Shown: in pieces, positions 61,298 to 64,000 of the stretch
How the letters are laid out: every line of letters starts with the position of its first letter
Numbering within the stretch: the stretch's first letter is position 1
Assembly (NCBI GenBank): GCA_028622995.1
Contig: JAJQJQ010000030.1
Location: forward strand, 806,001 to 870,000
Length of the DNA: 64,000 nucleotides
DNA from: Panagrolaimus kolymaensis
Lineage: Eukaryota > Nematoda > Chromadorea > Rhabditida > Panagrolaimidae
Direction: 5' to 3'
Made by a program: the position numbers and the translations under genes
The notes under the pieces: model-generated
Told to the model about the DNA's origin: nothing
What the model saw: the letters and a program-made list of their open reading frames with translations, nothing else
Databases searched by the model: none

Positions 61298-61777
61298 AAT
61301 TTCTTTCCAAACTAACAAGCATAGGTGAAAAAAATTTATAAAGTACCAAATCTTTTTTTCTTCTTCAGAAGAATGAAATGCAAGCGACTATGTCTGTAAC
61401 AGAGCGTGCAATCTGGTGGTCGTCAATTAACTGATAAGCAGCAATTTATGGCTTCTTAATTACAACTCCGCCTATTGTTTTTAATCAATTGAAAAATATT
61501 GTTTTCATAAAAAAATATTTTATTGTTAATTCAAATTTTTTAATGCAATAAAAAATTTTTTACAATGTTTTTTAAGATTTTTTATAAAACAAAAAGCGAC
61601 ATCAAAATATTTTTAATTTTTATAAAATTAAGAAAAGTATTTCATTTACAAGTTTCGGTTTATATGTAAAAGCAAAAAAAATTAATTAGTAAAGAAAATA
61701 AGAAATTTAAATATTTATATAATTTCCATAGCCAGAAGCCTGCTAGCTTTTTTGACATTTCTAAAGCTGCCATTCGC

Positions 61778-62167
61778 CAAGCCTCTTCCTGCCAGCCCGC
61801 CACACAACGCTAGAATCAAATATCGTTTTTTTAAGTTTTACTTTTATTTTTTTTGATCAAGGGGACCCCCCAGGGCCCTTGGATAAGCTATCTAACCCAA
61901 TAAACAGAAAACCAAAACACCGTCTCAGAGCCGAGATATGGCCCCAAGCCCGTCTCCGGCCCGTTTGTATAGCCCGTTTCGGCCCGGTCGGCCCTATAGT
62001 TCAGAATCTCTTGAAATATGAATACAAGCCTCTATAAACCTTCAGCTTATTTGTAGCCCCCAATAATTGCTACAACTCTGTTAAAACAGATTTTAAAAAG
62101 AAAGTAAAAATTTAAAAGTTATCCTCCGGCCCGCTTCGGCCCTGTTTCGGCCCGTGGAAGAGGCCTG
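61778..62167. mobile_element. Non-autonomous hAT-like transposon (390 bp), GC-rich, 8-bp flanking duplication
   Basis: The left end CAAGCCTCTTCC and the inverted right end CAGGCCTCTTCC agree at 11 of 12 positions. Immediately outside are CCATTCGC (61770-61777) and CCATTCAC (62168-62175), 8-bp flanks differing at one base. CA(G)-starting short TIRs with 8-bp target duplications are the signature of the hAT superfamily. The interior is unusually GC-rich and holds several GGCCCG / GGCCCGTTTCGG units near both ends, like subterminal transposase-binding repeats. No transposase frame, hence non-autonomous. Confidence 0.75.
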
Positions 62168-63320
62168 CCATTCACTCAAAGTTTTTTTTAATTTTTTGAT
62201 TACATGCCAAATTTTTGGATTTCATCTTGTTGTAATTTATCAAATCATTTGAGATAAAGACCATAGAATATCTCTTTAAAATTAGTGCTATCAGTGTTTT
62301 CGATAATTGCTCGTAACTTTCGTCAACATTTCAACTAAATTTCCTACTTGGTCTTAACTTTTGATAGTCGTCCTTGTATGAAAAATGATGATTTAACGTT
62401 TGATGTTTTTTCTAAAGATAACACACGCGAAGAGCGAGGAAGAAGCAACGAGATAAAAAAATAATTTTTTTCATTGAAACGTTTATTTTTTTAGGCATAT
62501 TTAACTCGTGATTGCAATGATGGAAAAAACCGAATAAGCAGAACTAACCATCTTCATACGGCTGAAGCAAGATTTTTTTATAGAATGCGCTTTCAAACAA
62601 AACAAAAAAAACAACGACTTTTTTGTGACTGCTTTTTAAGAGTACAACAAAAAAGCAGCATACGTGATCCATAAAAAAGATTTACCAATGTTAAATAAAT
62701 TTCATACAGATGAAAGGAATAAAATTATGTATGAGGATTAAAAAATAATACGAAAAAAGCAAAAATTATTAGCAAGCAAAAAGCTTGAAAGTTAGTAAAA
62801 TTTTTAACTTTTTTCTGCATTCATTTCGTTGACTTGTGGTTATCATTTTTGATATTGTGGGAATAAAAAAATCTTTCACAAATATGCCAAAATATTAACA
62901 ACAAAAAGTAGGCATATGTTTTAGACATTTATGATAGAAGCTTCTGGAAAAGAAAAAAAAAAGAAAAAAAAATCGATTTTGTGTATTGGCTTTTGATTGA
63001 AGTTCTTATCTTTACATTGTTGGTTTACACTCACTCTGTAAATTGTAGGGAAAATAAAACAATCAATCGATGAAAAAAGTGAGATGATTCATTTTATTCT
63101 TTCAGAATTTTTATTTCTTCGCTTTGCTAAAGCTTGTGAAGAACATAAATTAAAACATGAAAAGGAAAAAAAGTTGCAAAATTTAAGCTGAATGAAAAAA
63201 TTAAAATGAAGAGTAAACTTAAAAAACTAAAGAGGTTTGAGATTTTATTTCTATTGTATTATTATAGCTGTTATCAATCAAAAAAATATATTTTTTGAGT
63301 GTATTTTTCGGTAAAGAACC

Positions 63321-63354
63321 TTCTCGAAGCAATGCTTCTCCACGACTATAAAAG
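63321..63354 (+). promoter_or_regulatory. Promoter-like TATA box preceded by heat-shock-element-like TTCnnGAA
   Basis: TTCTCGAA at 63321-63328 gives two adjoining nTTCn/nGAAn modules, with a further TTC in the following bases. TATAAAAG starts at 63347, about 20 bp downstream. This order is that of heat-inducible core promoters, but no gene follows inside the window. Could be chance. Confidence 0.25.
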
Positions 63355-64000
63355 CTGTCAAAGGTATCTTTATTTCAATCATTTTAATTTCCTTCTTTGC
63401 CACGTGTAATTTGCTTTAACTTATTTATTTTTTCGTTGATCGTAGAATAATATTTTATTTTATTTAAAATGAATCGAAAATTTGATGATTTGCTCCTTTA
63501 GAGCTCCAATTTTTTTAAAATTATTAACTTTTTTTAAAATTTAAAAATAATTTATCCTCGCTTTTTTCTTATTTTTATTACCATTTGCTTGCTTTCTCTC
63601 ATCTTTCATTATACTCCTGGAAAATTTTGGTTTTCTTCTTACAATCCGCACCCTTTTTTTCACTTTCGATTGCTTCTCTCTTCCACCTTGCTTTTTTTCA
63701 ATGTGCGTCCATACACATTTTTTTCACCCTACAGCTTCTAATATTTGAAAAAAACAACTCTCTATGGTGATGAATGCTTTTTCCACTGTTTTTTTTTACC
63801 TCTAATGAGCAACACAGAAACGCACTCAAAAAGCGATCATTTTTTTTAACAAAGTAAAGAACTAATATAACGGTGATTTCTTAACACTGCTGCAAAAAGA
63901 AGAAGAAAAATTACAGAGCGAGTAAAAAAATAATTAAAACAAAGCTCTAGTTTGCCAAAATGGAAAAATGTTTTCCACAGATAAATAAATTATTGTGAAA

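Larger units (their letters stand above)
61298..64000. other. Right-end non-coding region with hAT-like element and promoter-like site
   Basis: 2.7 kb without a supported gene. It contains the 390-bp GC-rich element at 61778-62167 and a TATA plus heat-shock-element-like arrangement at 63321-63354. The rest is AT-rich with a T-rich stretch at 63540-63800. The 61-aa frame near 63.6-63.8 kb is Phe/Leu-rich and not convincing. Confidence 0.45.

Noticed and set aside
1..64000. CRISPR arrays, rRNA genes, bacterial operons
   Set aside because: No regularly spaced direct repeats with unique spacers and no rRNA-like sequence were seen; gene structure is eukaryotic.

Overview
The window is very AT-rich animal nuclear DNA with spliced genes, dense A/T homopolymer runs and little protein-coding space. 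The best organism signal is the muscle myosin at 48.3-56.3 kb. Its head and S2 rod closely resemble nematode UNC-54-type myosins (for example the [20 protein letters not shown] and DPGWQYL blocks). With the very low GC, short introns and pyrimidine/T-rich 3' splice sites, this points to an AT-rich nematode. The species is not decided; a plant-parasitic or other AT-rich lineage is only a guess.

Layout. (1) 1-17.3 kb, minus strand: the 5' part of a Split-ends (SPEN/DIN-1-type) co-regulator gene. Ten exons are visible, the N-terminal RRMs are spread over large introns of up to 5.1 kb, and the gene runs off the left edge before the SPOC end. (2) 17.3-23.5 kb: non-coding, with one degenerate inverted repeat. 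(3) 23.5-24.0 kb, plus: a 149-aa protein built of five exact 23-residue repeats (STPR-like). (4) 24.2-28.2 kb, minus: a six-exon tetraspanin whose first intron holds a 660-bp terminal-inverted-repeat element. The end of that element appears to supply the 3' splice site of exon 2. (5) 28.8-29.9 kb, plus: the proteasome lid deubiquitinase Rpn11, divergent from the tetraspanin. (6) 32.1-33.1 kb, plus: a four-TM EXPERA/emopamil-binding-like protein. (7) 33.6-34.5 kb, minus: an unrecognised, probably nematode-specific multi-exon gene with an unresolved 5' end. (8) 39.0-40.6 kb, plus: an adenosine-receptor-like GPCR. (9) 45.8-46.6 kb, minus: a small MATH-like protein. (10) 48.3-56.3 kb, plus: the complete myosin heavy chain, 11 exons, 1,947 aa. 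(11) 58.0-58.8 kb (plus) and 60.6-61.3 kb (minus): two convergent small genes with AT-hook-like GRP motifs followed by basic helical segments. (12) The right end contains a GC-rich hAT-like non-autonomous transposon (61.8-62.2 kb) and a possible heat-shock-type promoter.

The genes do not form an operon or a shared pathway. They alternate strands, with two divergent promoter regions (tetraspanin/Rpn11 and MATH/myosin) and three convergent pairs. The unusual content is mainly mobile-element structure: a perfect 104-bp-arm palindrome in a spen intron, a TA-flanked 198-bp inverted-repeat element in the tetraspanin, a small TA-flanked element full of GTCGGTAAA units, and the hAT-like element with near-identical 8-bp flanks. 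All splice models were built by hand, by joining GT/AG sites in phase; no transcript or database evidence was available.
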